Notes: generated by a model from the sequence alone, not told the origin. Numbered from the stretch's first letter, positions 6,822 to 15,871 are shown. The stretch is 64,000 nt of DNA from Actinomadura barringtoniae (GCF_017573505.1 NZ_JAGEOJ010000001.1:620001-684000); one strand, 5' to 3'. Made by a program: numbers and translations.

Positions 6822-8663
6822 TCAGAAGACGGGCTTGCCGTCGCGGGCCAGCTGCCAGTTCTTCACCTGGAACGTGGCGGGATCGATGGTCCCGGCGGCG
6901 GAGGCGTACGCGACGATCGCCTCGCGGATCGCGACCTGGGCGTTGTAGACGACCGGGGCGGTGGCGATGTGAGGGAAGCCGCCGCCACCGGACTGGCGGT
7001 AGTTGTTGACCGCGACCACGAACTGCTGGTCGTCGGCGACCGCTTTGCCTTCGTAGGAGAGGTTGCGGATCCGTGAGCCCGTTGGCTGGGCGATGTCGAT
7101 GTCGTAGGTGACCCCGGAGAGCTGGTCGTAGTTGTAGTCGGGACGGTTGTCGGCGTTGGTCCAGGCCGCGGGGTCGACCGCGGCGTCCGGCGCGACCTGC
7201 TTGAAGTACTGCGCCGAATACTCCAGGTACGCCTTGATCTGCGCGCCGGTCAGGACGCTGCCCAGCAGGGTGTTGTCGTAGATGTAGAGCCCGGCGATGT
7301 CCTTGATCGTGACCTTGCCGGCCGGGAAGGTGGCGGCGCGGCTGAACGGTGCGGCTATCGAAAGGACGGGCAGCGACGCCTGGCTCGTGCCGGCGATGGC
7401 CTCCTTCACCTTCGCGGTCTGGACCAGGTGGATGTAGTCGAGGATCGCGGTGTCCTTCCAGCAGGACTCCGCCGCGGACATCTCCTGGGTGGAGGTGGCC
7501 ACTTCCTGGTTGACGTAGGCGACCACCGCGTCGTGCTGCTTCTTGACCAGCGCGACGAGCTTCGGGTCCTCCTGCACCGTGTTGGTGTTGACCGTCGTGG
7601 CGGACTTGCCGGTGACCTTCCAGCGGCCGTGGTGCCGGGCCAGCGTGAGGTCGAAGACCGAGAGCCGCTCGCCCCAGCACTTCGGCTCGCTCATCACGAC
7701 CGTCTCGCCGGTGATGTCATTGGTGACGAACCGTTCGGGGACGTCGATGTGCGCGTGCCCGAACAGGATGGCGTCGATTCCGGGGACCTGCTGGGCCACC
7801 ATGGCCGAGGCGTTCTCCACCGGAATGTCGCCGGTGTAGGACGACAGGCCGCTGTCACCGGCATGCGCGCTGACGACCACGACATCGGCGCCCTGTGCGC
7901 GGATGATCGGAACCCACTTCTTGGCCGTCTCGACCAGATCCAGGAAGTCCAGCTTGCCGGAGACGTTGCCCTTGTCCCAGATGGCGATGCCCGGGTTGGT
8001 CAGGCCCAGCAGGCCGACCCTGACCGGCGGATGCCCCGGGACGTGCATCTTCTTGATGATGTACGGGCGGAACGCGGGCCGGTCGGAGCCCGCGTGCACG
8101 GCGTTCGCCCCGAGCACGGGCGCCCTCATCTGGCTGATCCACTTGTGCAGCAGCGGCAGGCCGTAGTTGAACTCGTGATTGCCGAGCGCCACGGCGTCGT
8201 AGCCGATGGCGTTCATCTGCGCCGCCATCGGGTGGATCTGCCCGGTGGTCGTGATCGGCTTCACCGTCGCGTAGTAGAACCCCAGGGGCGTGCCCTGGAT
8301 GGTGTCCCCCGCGTCGAACAGCAGGGTGCGCTCCCGCCCGCGGTCGGCACGGATCTGCTTCACCACGCTCGACACCCGCGCCAGGCCGACCACGTTCCCG
8401 GCGCTGTCGCTGTACGCGGCGTCCTTGTAGTAGTCCCAGTCGACGGCGTGACTATGGATGTCGGAGGTCCCCATGACCGTGATGGTCACCGTCCGTCCCC
8501 CACTCGCCGCCTCGGCCGTACGGGGCCAGCCCGCGACCGCGAGAGCGCCGGCGGCGGTCAGCCCGCCGAGCACCCGCCTGCGGCTGATGCCGGCGTCCTC
8601 ATCCGGAACACGACAGGAACACCAACGAGGCGCCGGGCCGGACGGGCTCTCCGGACTCTGCAT
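6822..8663 (-). CDS. Tat-exported 5'-nucleotidase / 2',3'-cyclic phosphodiesterase family protein
   Basis: 613 aa. Twin-arginine signal ISRRRVLGGLTAAGALAVAG near residue 27. Metallophosphatase domain with GTSDIHSH, LLFDAGDTIQGTP, GNHEFNYG and GHAHIDVP supplying two-metal ligands; C-terminal 5'-nucleotidase domain (about 380-600) with AAPFSR and a YIYDNTLLG segment. The protein probably hydrolyses extracellular nucleotides or cyclic nucleotides to salvage nucleoside and phosphate. The start at 8663 is chosen for GGAAGGGA upstream; an in-frame start at 8789 would lie in the repeat region. Substrate cannot be told from sequence. Confidence 0.88.
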   Translation of the reverse strand: MQSPESPSGPAPRWCSCRVPDEDAGISRRRVLGGLTAAGALAVAGWPRTAEAASGGRTVTITVMGTSDIHSHAVDWDYYKDAAYSDSAGNVVGLARVSSVVKQIRADRGRERTLLFDAGDTIQGTPLGFYYATVKPITTTGQIHPMAAQMNAIGYDAVALGNHEFNYGLPLLHKWISQMRAPVLGANAVHAGSDRPAFRPYIIKKMHVPGHPPVRVGLLGLTNPGIAIWDKGNVSGKLDFLDLVETAKKWVPIIRAQGADVVVVSAHAGDSGLSSYTGDIPVENASAMVAQQVPGIDAILFGHAHIDVPERFVTNDITGETVVMSEPKCWGERLSVFDLTLARHHGRWKVTGKSATTVNTNTVQEDPKLVALVKKQHDAVVAYVNQEVATSTQEMSAAESCWKDTAILDYIHLVQTAKVKEAIAGTSQASLPVLSIAAPFSRAATFPAGKVTIKDIAGLYIYDNTLLGSVLTGAQIKAYLEYSAQYFKQVAPDAAVDPAAWTNADNRPDYNYDQLSGVTYDIDIAQPTGSRIRNLSYEGKAVADDQQFVVAVNNYRQSGGGGFPHIATAPVVYNAQVAIREAIVAYASAAGTIDPATFQVKNWQLARDGKPVF

Positions 8664-8796
8664 GACGCGCACATCCCTTCCGCAAGCTGACGACCAGCCA
8701 CGATAGGGCTCCTGCGCCTGAATCCCCGCTGACAAGTTCCTCCTATCTCGGCACCCGATCGTTGGCACTCCCAGGTCTTGCACCCCCAAACCTCCA

Positions 8797-8837
8797 GAGG
8801 AGGGCTACGCCCGCACTCGCAGTCCCGCCCGTCAGCG
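8797..8837. repeat. Dispersed intergenic repeat, copy B
   Basis: Second copy of the 41-bp repeat (see 6677-6717), 134 bases upstream of the nucleotidase start. The rest of 8664-8959 holds no gene I can support. Confidence 0.6.
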
Positions 8838-8959
8838 GCGACGCGGTCACCAGACCTTGTCGGGGTTCTGTTTGCTCTCTGACCTGCCGTTAGGTGTGGC
8901 GCGCGGCGTTGGGGTCGAATAGCGTGCGTTGACCTTGGGTTTTCTGTGAAGGGTGAGGT

Positions 8960-9712
8960 GTGGGCACGCCCAATGGCCTTCCGAGGCCGGCGTCGAGCTA
9001 TGTCGGGCGCAAGCGCGAGGCTCGGGATGTCCGGGCGGCCTTGAGTGAGGCGCGGCTGGTCACTCTGACCGGGCCGGGTGGGGTCGGCAAGACGCGGCTG
9101 GCGGCGGCGGTGGCTTCGCGTGCGACGGCGGGGTTCGCCGATGGGGTGGTGTTCGTCGGGCTGGGCGAGCTGCGGGACGGGGCGCTGCTGGCCAACCTGG
9201 TCGCGGACCGGCTCGGGCTGCACGATCTGTCGGGGCAGCCGGTCGCCCGGGTGGTAATTGATCATCTGCGGCGGCGCGAGATGCTGGTCGTCCTGGACAA
9301 CTGCGAGCACGTGCTGGAGGCGTCCGCGGGCTTTCTAGCCTCGGTGCTGGAGCGCTGCCCTGGGGTCGTGGCGCTGGCCACGAGCAGGCAGACGCTCGGC
9401 CTGGACGGAGAGCGGGCGGTGCGGGTGCCTCCGCTGCCGGTGCCGGTCGGTGATGCCGTTCTCGCGCCGGAGGAACTGGAGCAATACGACGGCGTCCGGT
9501 TGTTCGTGGACCGGGCGACGCGGACGCTGCCCTCGTTCACGATCACCGGCGCCAACTGCGACGCGGTGGTTCAGGTGTGCCGGCAGCTGGACGGTCTGCC
9601 GCCGGCCATCGAGCTCGCGGCGGCCCGGGTCCGGTCGCTGTCGCCGCGGCAGATCGCCGACCGGCTGGCGCGGCGGCTTCCCGCACTGGCGTCCGGGCAG
9701 CGAACGGCACCC
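8960..9712 (+). pseudogene. Truncated AfsR/LuxR-type NTPase regulator
   Basis: Starts with GTG after AAGGGTGAG. About 250 residues are clearly homologous to the NB-ARC-like ATPase of large regulators: SYVGRKREARDVRAAL, Walker A TGPGGVGKTRLA, Walker B LVVLDNCEHVLE, then QLDGLPPAIELAAARVRSLS and IADRLARRLP. Homology stops near 9700 and the frame runs into unrelated low-information sequence ending at 9868. The TPR and DNA-binding parts expected of a full protein of 700-1000 residues are missing. The break coincides with the start of a beta-propeller fragment in another frame. Confidence 0.75.
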
Positions 9713-9906
9713 CCGTCCGGGTCGCCGTCGCGCCCAACGGGAGGACGGTCTGGGTCACCGCGCGCAAGAGCAATGCGCTGGTCGCGTTCGACAGCGCCAA
9801 GCTCGTCACCGATCCACGCCGCGCCCAGCTGGCATCGGTCCAGGTCGGCACCGCTCCGGTCGGCCTGACCTTCACCCGCGACGGGAGCCGGATCCGGCAG
9901 GCGTGA
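9699..9906 (+). pseudogene. Internal fragment of a YVTN/lactonase-type beta-propeller protein
   Basis: Reading from about 9699 gives NGTPVRVAVAPNGRTVWVTA, then KSNALVAFD and VQVGTAPVGLTFTRDGSR, i.e. about one and a half blades of a seven-bladed YVTN propeller, then a stop at 9904-9906. There is no start, signal peptide or further blade. It is a different frame from the ATPase fragment to which it is joined, so the two remnants are products of one deletion or recombination. Confidence 0.7.
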
Positions 9907-9921
9907 GCCTGGCCGTACGGG

Positions 9922-11271
9922 TTAGGCGTTCAGGGGGGTTGGTTTCTGGCGGGTGAAGGCGAGGGTTGTTAGGCGGCGCCAGTTCATTTGGGGTTTGGAC
10001 TTGGGGGCCTGGCGGCGGTTGCGGGGGACGCGGACGCGTAGGGCTGCGGGCTCGATGTGGCAGTGGACGGGTGTGGGGAGCATGAGGGCTTCGCCGTCCA
10101 CGCCTACGGGGATCTCGGGGGTGTCGGCGTCGATGACGACCTCGGTGACGGTGACCGCTGTGAGGCCTTGGGAACGACGGCCTCGGATGATGCCTGCGGC
10201 TTGGGCTGCGTTGGCGACGGTGACGCCTAGGACGCCCAGGACGCCGCTGTCGAGGCGTTCGCGGCGGCCCAGGCCTGCGGGGTCGCCGCCCTGGTAGGGG
10301 TTGTTGCTGACCAGGACCGCCTGGGGGGCGTCGAGGAGCAGGTCCTTGGCGCGGACGGTCAGGCGCGGGCCGCCGTGGTGGGTCAGGAGGTCGGGGAGCA
10401 TCTGCAGGGTGGTGCCGACCTTGTCGTCGCGGTAGTGCGGGCTTTGGACGATCGCGGCGTACGCGCCGAACGAGGCGTTGTTGACGAAGACGCGGTCGCC
10501 GATGAGACCTAGGTCTACGCGGATCTCTATGCCGTCGCCGGTGAGGGCCGTGAGGCCTGTGGAGGGGTCTTCTCGGTCCAGGCCCAGGTCGAGTGCGAAG
10601 TGGTTGCGGGTGCCGGCGGAGATGACCATGAACGGGAGGTTCTTCTCCGCGGCGACGCCGGCGACCAGGGCCTGCGTACCGTCGCCGCCCGCCACGCCGA
10701 GGAGGTCCGCGCCGCGGGAGGCGGCGTCGCGGGCCAGCTCGGCGACGTCCTGCGGGTGGTCGGGGTCGAGTACGACGACCTCGGCTCCTAGGTCGCGGGC
10801 CTTGTCGTCCAGGTGGAATGTGCCCACCTTGCCGCCGCCCGAGCGGGGGTTCATGATCAGGAACGGGTGGGCGGGCGGTGGCGTCACGTATTCGGTGGGG
10901 CCTGGGGTGGGTGAGTCCGCACGGAGTGCGGCGCGTCCGGCGAGGGTCGCGAGGGTCCACAGGGCAACGAAGGCGATCACGGTCCAGAGCATGCCTACCA
11001 CCGCGTACCGGACCAGTACCGCCACCGGCACCAGGATGGCCAGCAGGGCGGCCAGGTAGCGGACCATGCCGTGATGCGTGAGGACCCACCAGGCCGCGGC
11101 GGCCCCGAACATCAGCCCGCCCACGCCGATGCCCAGCAGCGTGAAGCTCCGTAGGCCGGCCGTCAGGAGCAGGCCCACCGCCGCCGCGGTGGCCAGCACG
11201 AACGACAACCGCGCGGTCCAGGCCTGGACGTTCATCATCAGACCATGGCACTGCGTCCGGTGCCGTGTCAC
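9922..11271 (-). CDS. Diacylglycerol/sphingosine kinase-family protein with membrane N-terminus
   Basis: 449 aa. Four or so membrane segments within residues 18-120, then a DAGK catalytic domain: LIMNPRSGGGKVG, nucleotide-binding GVAGGDGTQ, ISAGTRNHFALDLGL, and NNASFGAYA, ending with a basic tail. The family phosphorylates lipid alcohols such as diacylglycerol; the lipid substrate here is unknown. The GTG at 11271 has AAGG four bases before it; an ATG at 11238 (MNVQAW) is the alternative. It diverges from the DUF2252 gene with about 70 bases between. Confidence 0.82.
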   Translation of the reverse strand: MTRHRTQCHGLMMNVQAWTARLSFVLATAAAVGLLLTAGLRSFTLLGIGVGGLMFGAAAAWWVLTHHGMVRYLAALLAILVPVAVLVRYAVVGMLWTVIAFVALWTLATLAGRAALRADSPTPGPTEYVTPPPAHPFLIMNPRSGGGKVGTFHLDDKARDLGAEVVVLDPDHPQDVAELARDAASRGADLLGVAGGDGTQALVAGVAAEKNLPFMVISAGTRNHFALDLGLDREDPSTGLTALTGDGIEIRVDLGLIGDRVFVNNASFGAYAAIVQSPHYRDDKVGTTLQMLPDLLTHHGGPRLTVRAKDLLLDAPQAVLVSNNPYQGGDPAGLGRRERLDSGVLGVLGVTVANAAQAAGIIRGRRSQGLTAVTVTEVVIDADTPEIPVGVDGEALMLPTPVHCHIEPAALRVRVPRNRRQAPKSKPQMNWRRLTTLAFTRQKPTPLNA

Positions 11272-11339
11272 ATCACCTTGCCTGGGTGATGCGACCCGGC
11301 GGTGTGGCGATGAGCTTGGGTGGGGAGGAGGTCAGAGCC

Positions 11340-12731
11340 ATGACCAGCGAACTCACTCCACAAGAACGCGCCGACCAGGGGCGGGAAGCCCGCACCCGGG
11401 TGCCGCGGGCCGCCCACGCCACGTACGAACCGGCGGAGAAGCGGCCCGATCCGATCGACATCATCGAGCGGCAGTCCGCCGCGCGGCTGCCCGAGCTCGT
11501 GCCGATCCGGTACGGGCGCATGATGGAATCGCCGTTCCGGTTCTACCGGGGAGCGGCGGCCATCATGGCCTCGGACCTGGGCGCAGCGCCGGACACCGGC
11601 CTCATCGCGCAGCTGTGCGGGGACGCCCACCTGCTGAACTTCAGGCTCTTGGCGTCGCCGGAACGGTCGTTGATCTTCGATATCAACGACTTCGACGAGA
11701 CGCTGCCGGGGCCCTGGGAGTGGGACGTCAAGCGGCTGTCGACGAGCCTGGTGATCGCGGGCCGGGCGAACGGGTTCCGCGGCAAGGAGCGGCGTGCCGT
11801 GGTGAGCGCGTGCGTCCGGCAGTACCGCGAGCGCATGCGGGAGCTGGCCGAGAGGCCCACGCTCGAGATCTGGTACGCGCAGGACAACGCCGAGACTCTC
11901 AACTCGATCCGTTCCGCCCAGGTGGACGAGGACGCACGCAAGCGCGCGGCCCAGGCGGCGAGCCGTGCCCGCACGCGCACGAGCATGCAGGCGTACAAGA
12001 AGCTGACCCGGGTGATCGACGGCCGGCGGCGCATCGCCTCCGACCCGCCGCTCATCACCCCGATCCGCGACCTGATGCCCGACGCCGAGAAGGACGATCT
12101 GGAGACGACGCTGCGCGGGCTGGTCGAGGACTACGGGAAGAGCCTCACGACCGACCACCGGCACCTGCTGGGGCGGTACCGGCTCGTGGACGTGGCGCGC
12201 AAGGTCGTCGGGGTCGGCAGCGTCGGGACGCGCTGCTGGATTCTCCTCCTGGAGGGCCGGGACGAGAGCGATCCGCTGCTGCTCCAGGCCAAGGAGGCGG
12301 GCGAGTCGGTGCTCGCCTCGTACGCCGGGGCGAGCGAATACGCCAACCAGGGGCAGCGCGTCGTCGCCGGGCAACGCCTGATGCAGGCGGCGAGCGACAT
12401 CTTCCTTGGCTGGGAGGGGCTGACGGGCATCGACGGCCGCGAACGCGACTTCTACGTACGGCAACTCCGCGATTGGAAGGGCATCGCCCAGCCAGAGAAC
12501 ATGTCACCCAAGCTCATGGCGGCGTTCGGCACGATTTGCGGCGCTTCGCTTGCCCGCGCCCATGCCCGTTCAGGCGACCCCATCGCCATCGCCGCCTACC
12601 TGGGCGGCCGCGACGCCTTCGACAAGGCCATGGAGGAGTTCGCCGAGTCGTACGCCGACCAGAACGAGCGCGACCATCAGGCGCTCGTCGACGCGGTGCG
12701 CGATGGCCGGGTCACCGCCGAGCCGGGCTGA
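11340..12731 (+). CDS. DUF2252 family protein
   Basis: 463 aa. Conserved family blocks: RYGRMMESPFRFYRGAA, LCGDAHLLNF, FDINDFDETLPGPWEWDVKRL, VGVGSVGTRCWILLLEG, and a C-terminal GASLARAHARSGD. The GDAHxxNF and DFDE motifs resemble kinase-like folds (aminoglycoside phosphotransferase type), but function is not established. The start at 11340 is set by GGAGGAGG nine bases upstream. The end of the gene lies inside a 28-bp tandem duplication. Confidence 0.85.
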   Translation: MTSELTPQERADQGREARTRVPRAAHATYEPAEKRPDPIDIIERQSAARLPELVPIRYGRMMESPFRFYRGAAAIMASDLGAAPDTGLIAQLCGDAHLLNFRLLASPERSLIFDINDFDETLPGPWEWDVKRLSTSLVIAGRANGFRGKERRAVVSACVRQYRERMRELAERPTLEIWYAQDNAETLNSIRSAQVDEDARKRAAQAASRARTRTSMQAYKKLTRVIDGRRRIASDPPLITPIRDLMPDAEKDDLETTLRGLVEDYGKSLTTDHRHLLGRYRLVDVARKVVGVGSVGTRCWILLLEGRDESDPLLLQAKEAGESVLASYAGASEYANQGQRVVAGQRLMQAASDIFLGWEGLTGIDGRERDFYVRQLRDWKGIAQPENMSPKLMAAFGTICGASLARAHARSGDPIAIAAYLGGRDAFDKAMEEFAESYADQNERDHQALVDAVRDGRVTAEPG

Positions 12732-12760
12732 CGGTCGGGTGACCGCCGAGCCGGGCCGAC
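12705..12760. repeat. 28-bp tandem duplication spanning the DUF2252 stop
   Basis: 12705-12732 and 12733-12760 match at 25 of 28 positions. The first copy contains the stop codon of the DUF2252 gene. A second imperfect pair of about 24 bp sits at roughly 12795-12842. No gene is supported between 12732 and 12927. Confidence 0.6.
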
Positions 12761-12927
12761 GACCGAGCGGGGCTGACGGCCGCGGCTGATCGACGTGCGC
12801 CGGGGTGGCTGAACGGCGCGTGCCGGGGCGGCTGAACGGTGCCTGAACTGCGCAGCTCCCTCGACCGGGTGGCCTCACTGCTCTAACCTGGCCCCACGCA
12901 AAGCCGCCCATGTCAAAGGAAATCTCC

Positions 12928-13416
12928 ATGAACAGAAGTGAACTGATCGAAAACGTGGCGGCGCGCGCCGGGAGCGATCAGGCCGCGGCCCGCCGCCACG
13001 TGGACGCCGTCTTCGACGCCATCATGGAGAGCGTGGCGTCCGGCGAACGCGTTCTGGTGACCGGGTTCGGGACGTTCGATCGGTTCGCGCGCCCCGCGCG
13101 CCAGGGCCGCAACCCGCGCACCGGCAGCCCGATCGAGGTCGCCGCCGCCGACGTGCCGCGTTTCCGGGTCGGCCAGACGTTCAAGAACCGCGTCGCGGGC
13201 GGCAACTCCGCCACGGCCATCGCTGAAACGCCCGCCGTCGCCGCCCCGGTGGAGACGCCGAAGGCGAAGAAGAGCAAGAAGGCCGAGCCGAAGAAGAAGG
13301 ACAAGAAGGCGGCCAAGGCGGCGGACGCGGCCCCCGCCAAGAAGAAGGGCAAGGCGAAGCCCGTGAAGGCCGTGAAGGCCGCGAAGACGGCGAAGGCCAA
13401 GAAGGCCGGCAAGTAG
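12928..13416 (+). CDS. HU-family nucleoid protein with lysine/alanine-rich tail
   Basis: 162 aa. HU domain at 1-92 (MNRSELIENVAARAG, VTGFGTFDRFARPARQGRNP, VPRFRVGQTFKNRV) followed by a tail of about 65 residues with repeated AKK, PKKK and KAVKAAK, as in actinobacterial HupB/HupS proteins. It binds and compacts DNA; the tail resembles eukaryotic H1 tails. The start at 12928 is preferred to 12910 because AAAGGAAA lies just upstream of it. Its stop codon abuts the start of the ROK kinase gene with no gap. Confidence 0.93.
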   Translation: MNRSELIENVAARAGSDQAAARRHVDAVFDAIMESVASGERVLVTGFGTFDRFARPARQGRNPRTGSPIEVAAADVPRFRVGQTFKNRVAGGNSATAIAETPAVAAPVETPKAKKSKKAEPKKKDKKAAKAADAAPAKKKGKAKPVKAVKAAKTAKAKKAGK

Positions 13417-14292
13417 GTGATCGTCGCCCTCGACGTGGGCGGGACCTCGATGAAGGGCGCGGTCCTCACGCGCGAGCTCGACAAGGTCGCCTCCGTACGC
13501 AACCCGACCCCGCGCGGCCAGGCCGCCGTCGACGCGGTCCTGGACACCGTCGACGAGCTGATCGGCCTCGCCGGAGCCACGCCCGAGGCCGTCGGCGTGG
13601 CCGTGCCCGGCATCGTGGACGACACGACGGGCATCGCCGTCTGGTCGGAGAACATCGGCTGGCGCGACGTCCCGTTCCGCGACCTGATCTCCGAGCGCAC
13701 CGGCACCCGCGTCGCGGTCGGCCATGACGTACGGGCGGGCGGTACGGCGGAGATCCGCCTGGGCGCGGCCCGTGGCGTACGGAACGCGCTGGTCATGCCG
13801 ATCGGCACCGGCATCTCGGCCGCGATGCTGATCGACGGCCACCTGTGCGTCGGCGACGGCTACGCCGGCGAGATCGGCCACATGTCCGTCGGCACCGACG
13901 ATCCGTGCGTCTGCGGCGGCAAGGGCTGCCTGGAGGCCGTCGCCGCCGCCCCCGCCGTGGCCCGCGCGTACACCGCCCGTACCGGCCGGGCCCTGGAGAC
14001 CCACGCCGTCACCGCCCTGGCGCAGGCGGGCGACCCCGACGCGCTCGCGGTCTGGAACGAGACGATCGACCACCTCGCGACCGCCCTGGCCACCGCGACG
14101 ACCCTCCTGGCACCCGAGATCATCGTGATCGGCGGCGGGCTATCCAAGGCGGGCGACCTGCTCCTCAAGCCACTGGAGACCGCGCTCCACGCCCGGCTCG
14201 CCTACCAGCGCCGGCCCCGCATCGTGGAGGCCTCGTTCAGCGACGAGGCCGGGACCATCGGCGCGGCCCTGTGGGCTCGCGACCTGCTCTAA
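13417..14292 (+). CDS. ROK-family sugar kinase (glucokinase-like)
   Basis: 291 aa. N-terminal phosphate-binding ALDVGGTSMKGAV, catalytic region AVPGIVDD, and the zinc-binding ROK signature CVCGGKGCLEAV. It should phosphorylate glucose or a related hexose with ATP; no DNA-binding domain is present, so it is a kinase rather than a repressor. GTG begins immediately after the HU stop (TAGGTG), implying translation by ribosomes leaving the HU gene. It ends in a four-base overlap with the convergent ATPase gene. Confidence 0.85.
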   Translation: MIVALDVGGTSMKGAVLTRELDKVASVRNPTPRGQAAVDAVLDTVDELIGLAGATPEAVGVAVPGIVDDTTGIAVWSENIGWRDVPFRDLISERTGTRVAVGHDVRAGGTAEIRLGAARGVRNALVMPIGTGISAAMLIDGHLCVGDGYAGEIGHMSVGTDDPCVCGGKGCLEAVAAAPAVARAYTARTGRALETHAVTALAQAGDPDALAVWNETIDHLATALATATTLLAPEIIVIGGGLSKAGDLLLKPLETALHARLAYQRRPRIVEASFSDEAGTIGAALWARDLL

Positions 14293-15395
14293 CGCTTGGG
14301 CCAGTGCCAGGCAGGCTCATCCAGCAGCCCCTGCCCCTCGACCCCGGTGGCCCCGTCGTCCTTGACCAGTTCGAGCACCCGCGCCTCATCCAACGCGGCC
14401 ACCAGCGCCCGGTCATGCGTGACCACGATGACCTGCGACTTCTTGGCCGCCCCCACGATCAGCTCGGCCAGAGCCCCGACCAGGTCCGGATGCAGGCTGG
14501 TCTCCGGCTCGTTCAACACCAGCAGTTCAGGCGGCCGCGGTGTCAGCAGGGCCGCGACCCACATCAGGTAGCGCAGCGTCCCGTCCGAGAGCTCGGCCAC
14601 CCCCAGCGGCCTGAGCAGCCCCTTCTGCACCAGGGTGAGCTCCAGCCGCCCACCCGCCGGAACGATCTCGACCCGGCTCCCCGGAAAGGCCCGCTCGACG
14701 GCCCGGTCCATGGCCTCGTGATCGCCGATCTCCCGGATGGTCTGCAGGGCCGCCGCGACATCGCCCCCGTCATGCCCCAGCACGACGGTCCGCGTCCCCA
14801 CCCAGGCCGCCCGCGCCGGAGCGGCCACGTCCGTCCTCAAATGATCATAGAAACGCCACGACCTGACCCGTTCTCTGATCGCCAGCACCTCGGGCGAGGA
14901 GGCCTCGCTCAACATGCTGTCGAACGGCGAGACCCGCCGTTCCTCCCACTCGTCCTGGATCCGGATCGCCCCGCCGCCCCGTTCGGCCAGGACGGCCGAA
15001 CGTCTCAGCACGGGCCCGGCCCACACCGCCTCGACCTTGATCTCCGGATCCAGCGCGAACATCGACCGCGTGGGCGGCGGCGGACCAAGATCCACCGCAT
15101 AACCGAAGTCCTCGGCCGCGAAGCCGAGCCGTATCCCCCGAGGCGAATCCCCTGCCGTCCCCAGGTTGCCCTTGAGCTTCTTCGGCCCGGCCCACATGGC
15201 CGACTCCAGCCCGCCCTCCCGCGCCAACGCGGCCACGACCCCGTTCCGCGCCGAGTCCGCGAGCAGCCTCAAGGCCCTGTACAGGCTGGACTTCCCGCTC
15301 CCGTTGGCCCCGGTCACCACGTTCAACGGCCCGAGCGCCACCACCAGCCGCCGCAGCGACCGGTAGTTCTCCACCGCCAGCGTGCCGATCACCAC
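14289..15395 (-). CDS. RecF/SMC-like AAA family ATPase
   Basis: 368 aa. N-terminal VENYRSLRRLVVALGPLNVV and Walker A TGANGSGKSS, a divergent middle (about 90-250), signature-like LSDGTLRYLMW, Walker B LLVLNEPETSLHPDL and switch VVTHD. This is the AAA_21/OLD-like group of stand-alone ABC-fold ATPases, found in repair, retron and defence contexts; here no partner nuclease is adjacent. The start is a GTG at 15395 with a second GTG one codon on. Convergent with the ROK gene and directly beside tRNA-Lys. Confidence 0.85.
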   Translation of the reverse strand: MVIGTLAVENYRSLRRLVVALGPLNVVTGANGSGKSSLYRALRLLADSARNGVVAALAREGGLESAMWAGPKKLKGNLGTAGDSPRGIRLGFAAEDFGYAVDLGPPPPTRSMFALDPEIKVEAVWAGPVLRRSAVLAERGGGAIRIQDEWEERRVSPFDSMLSEASSPEVLAIRERVRSWRFYDHLRTDVAAPARAAWVGTRTVVLGHDGGDVAAALQTIREIGDHEAMDRAVERAFPGSRVEIVPAGGRLELTLVQKGLLRPLGVAELSDGTLRYLMWVAALLTPRPPELLVLNEPETSLHPDLVGALAELIVGAAKKSQVIVVTHDRALVAALDEARVLELVKDDGATGVEGQGLLDEPAWHWPKR

Positions 15396-15464
15396 CCCAG
15401 GCTACTGACCACCGGTCACCGCACCCCCAGGGGCCTGGTAACCTTTCGGAGGCCGCAAGGTCAC

Positions 15465-15537
15465 GCGCCGTTAGCTCAATTGGCAGAGCAGCAGACTCTT
15501 AATCTGCGGGTTCGGGGTTCAAGTCCCTGACGGCGCA
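15465..15537 (+). tRNA. tRNA-Lys (anticodon CTT), second copy
   Basis: Same 73-nt cloverleaf as 6520-6592 except for one compensated pair in the anticodon stem: GCAGA/TCTGC instead of GCGGA/TCCGC. Anticodon loop CTCTTAA, anticodon CTT. The interval 15538-15764 after it shows no gene I can support. Confidence 0.96.
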
Positions 15538-15764
15538 CCGGTGTTCTCTCGCCGAGCTGGGCGTTCTTCCTCCGGGATGGGCGCCCTTCGTGCTGTTCGG
15601 ACGGGTGCGCGAAAGAGATCGAAGTACTCGGTCCCGGCCGAGGACGAGATGACTGCGCGCGGAGACCACCCCGGGGATCGGTGCGGAGACCCACGCGAAG
15701 ATCAGCGCGGCGGCCGCATCGGGAATGGCAGTAGGGCCGAAATGGCCACGGTCCAGCCATTCCA

Positions 15765-15861
15765 CAATAAAGGCTTACCCGAAGCCCCGGCCGGACACCT
15801 GACCGGCCCACGTTCACGCTGGTCGGCGCGCTGCCATAGGGACTTCGGGTAAGCCTTATTG
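15765..15861. repeat. 97-bp inverted-repeat element
   Basis: Left arm CAATAAAGGCTTACCCGAAG (15765-15784) and right arm CTTCGGGTAAGCCTTATTG (15843-15861) are inverted copies differing by one inserted A. The interior holds a second small palindrome (GGCCGG ... CCGGCC). It sits 11 bases behind the secreted-protein gene, so it may terminate that gene, or be a small non-autonomous transposable element. Confidence 0.6.
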
Positions 15862-15871
15862 AAATGCTCGA

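Noticed and set aside
14289..15395. AAA ATPase considered as part of a defence system
   Set aside because: No nuclease, reverse transcriptase or other partner is adjacent; neighbours are housekeeping genes and a tRNA.
15541..15852. Open frame after the second tRNA
   Set aside because: No family resemblance, no ribosome site, and it crosses the inverted-repeat element.
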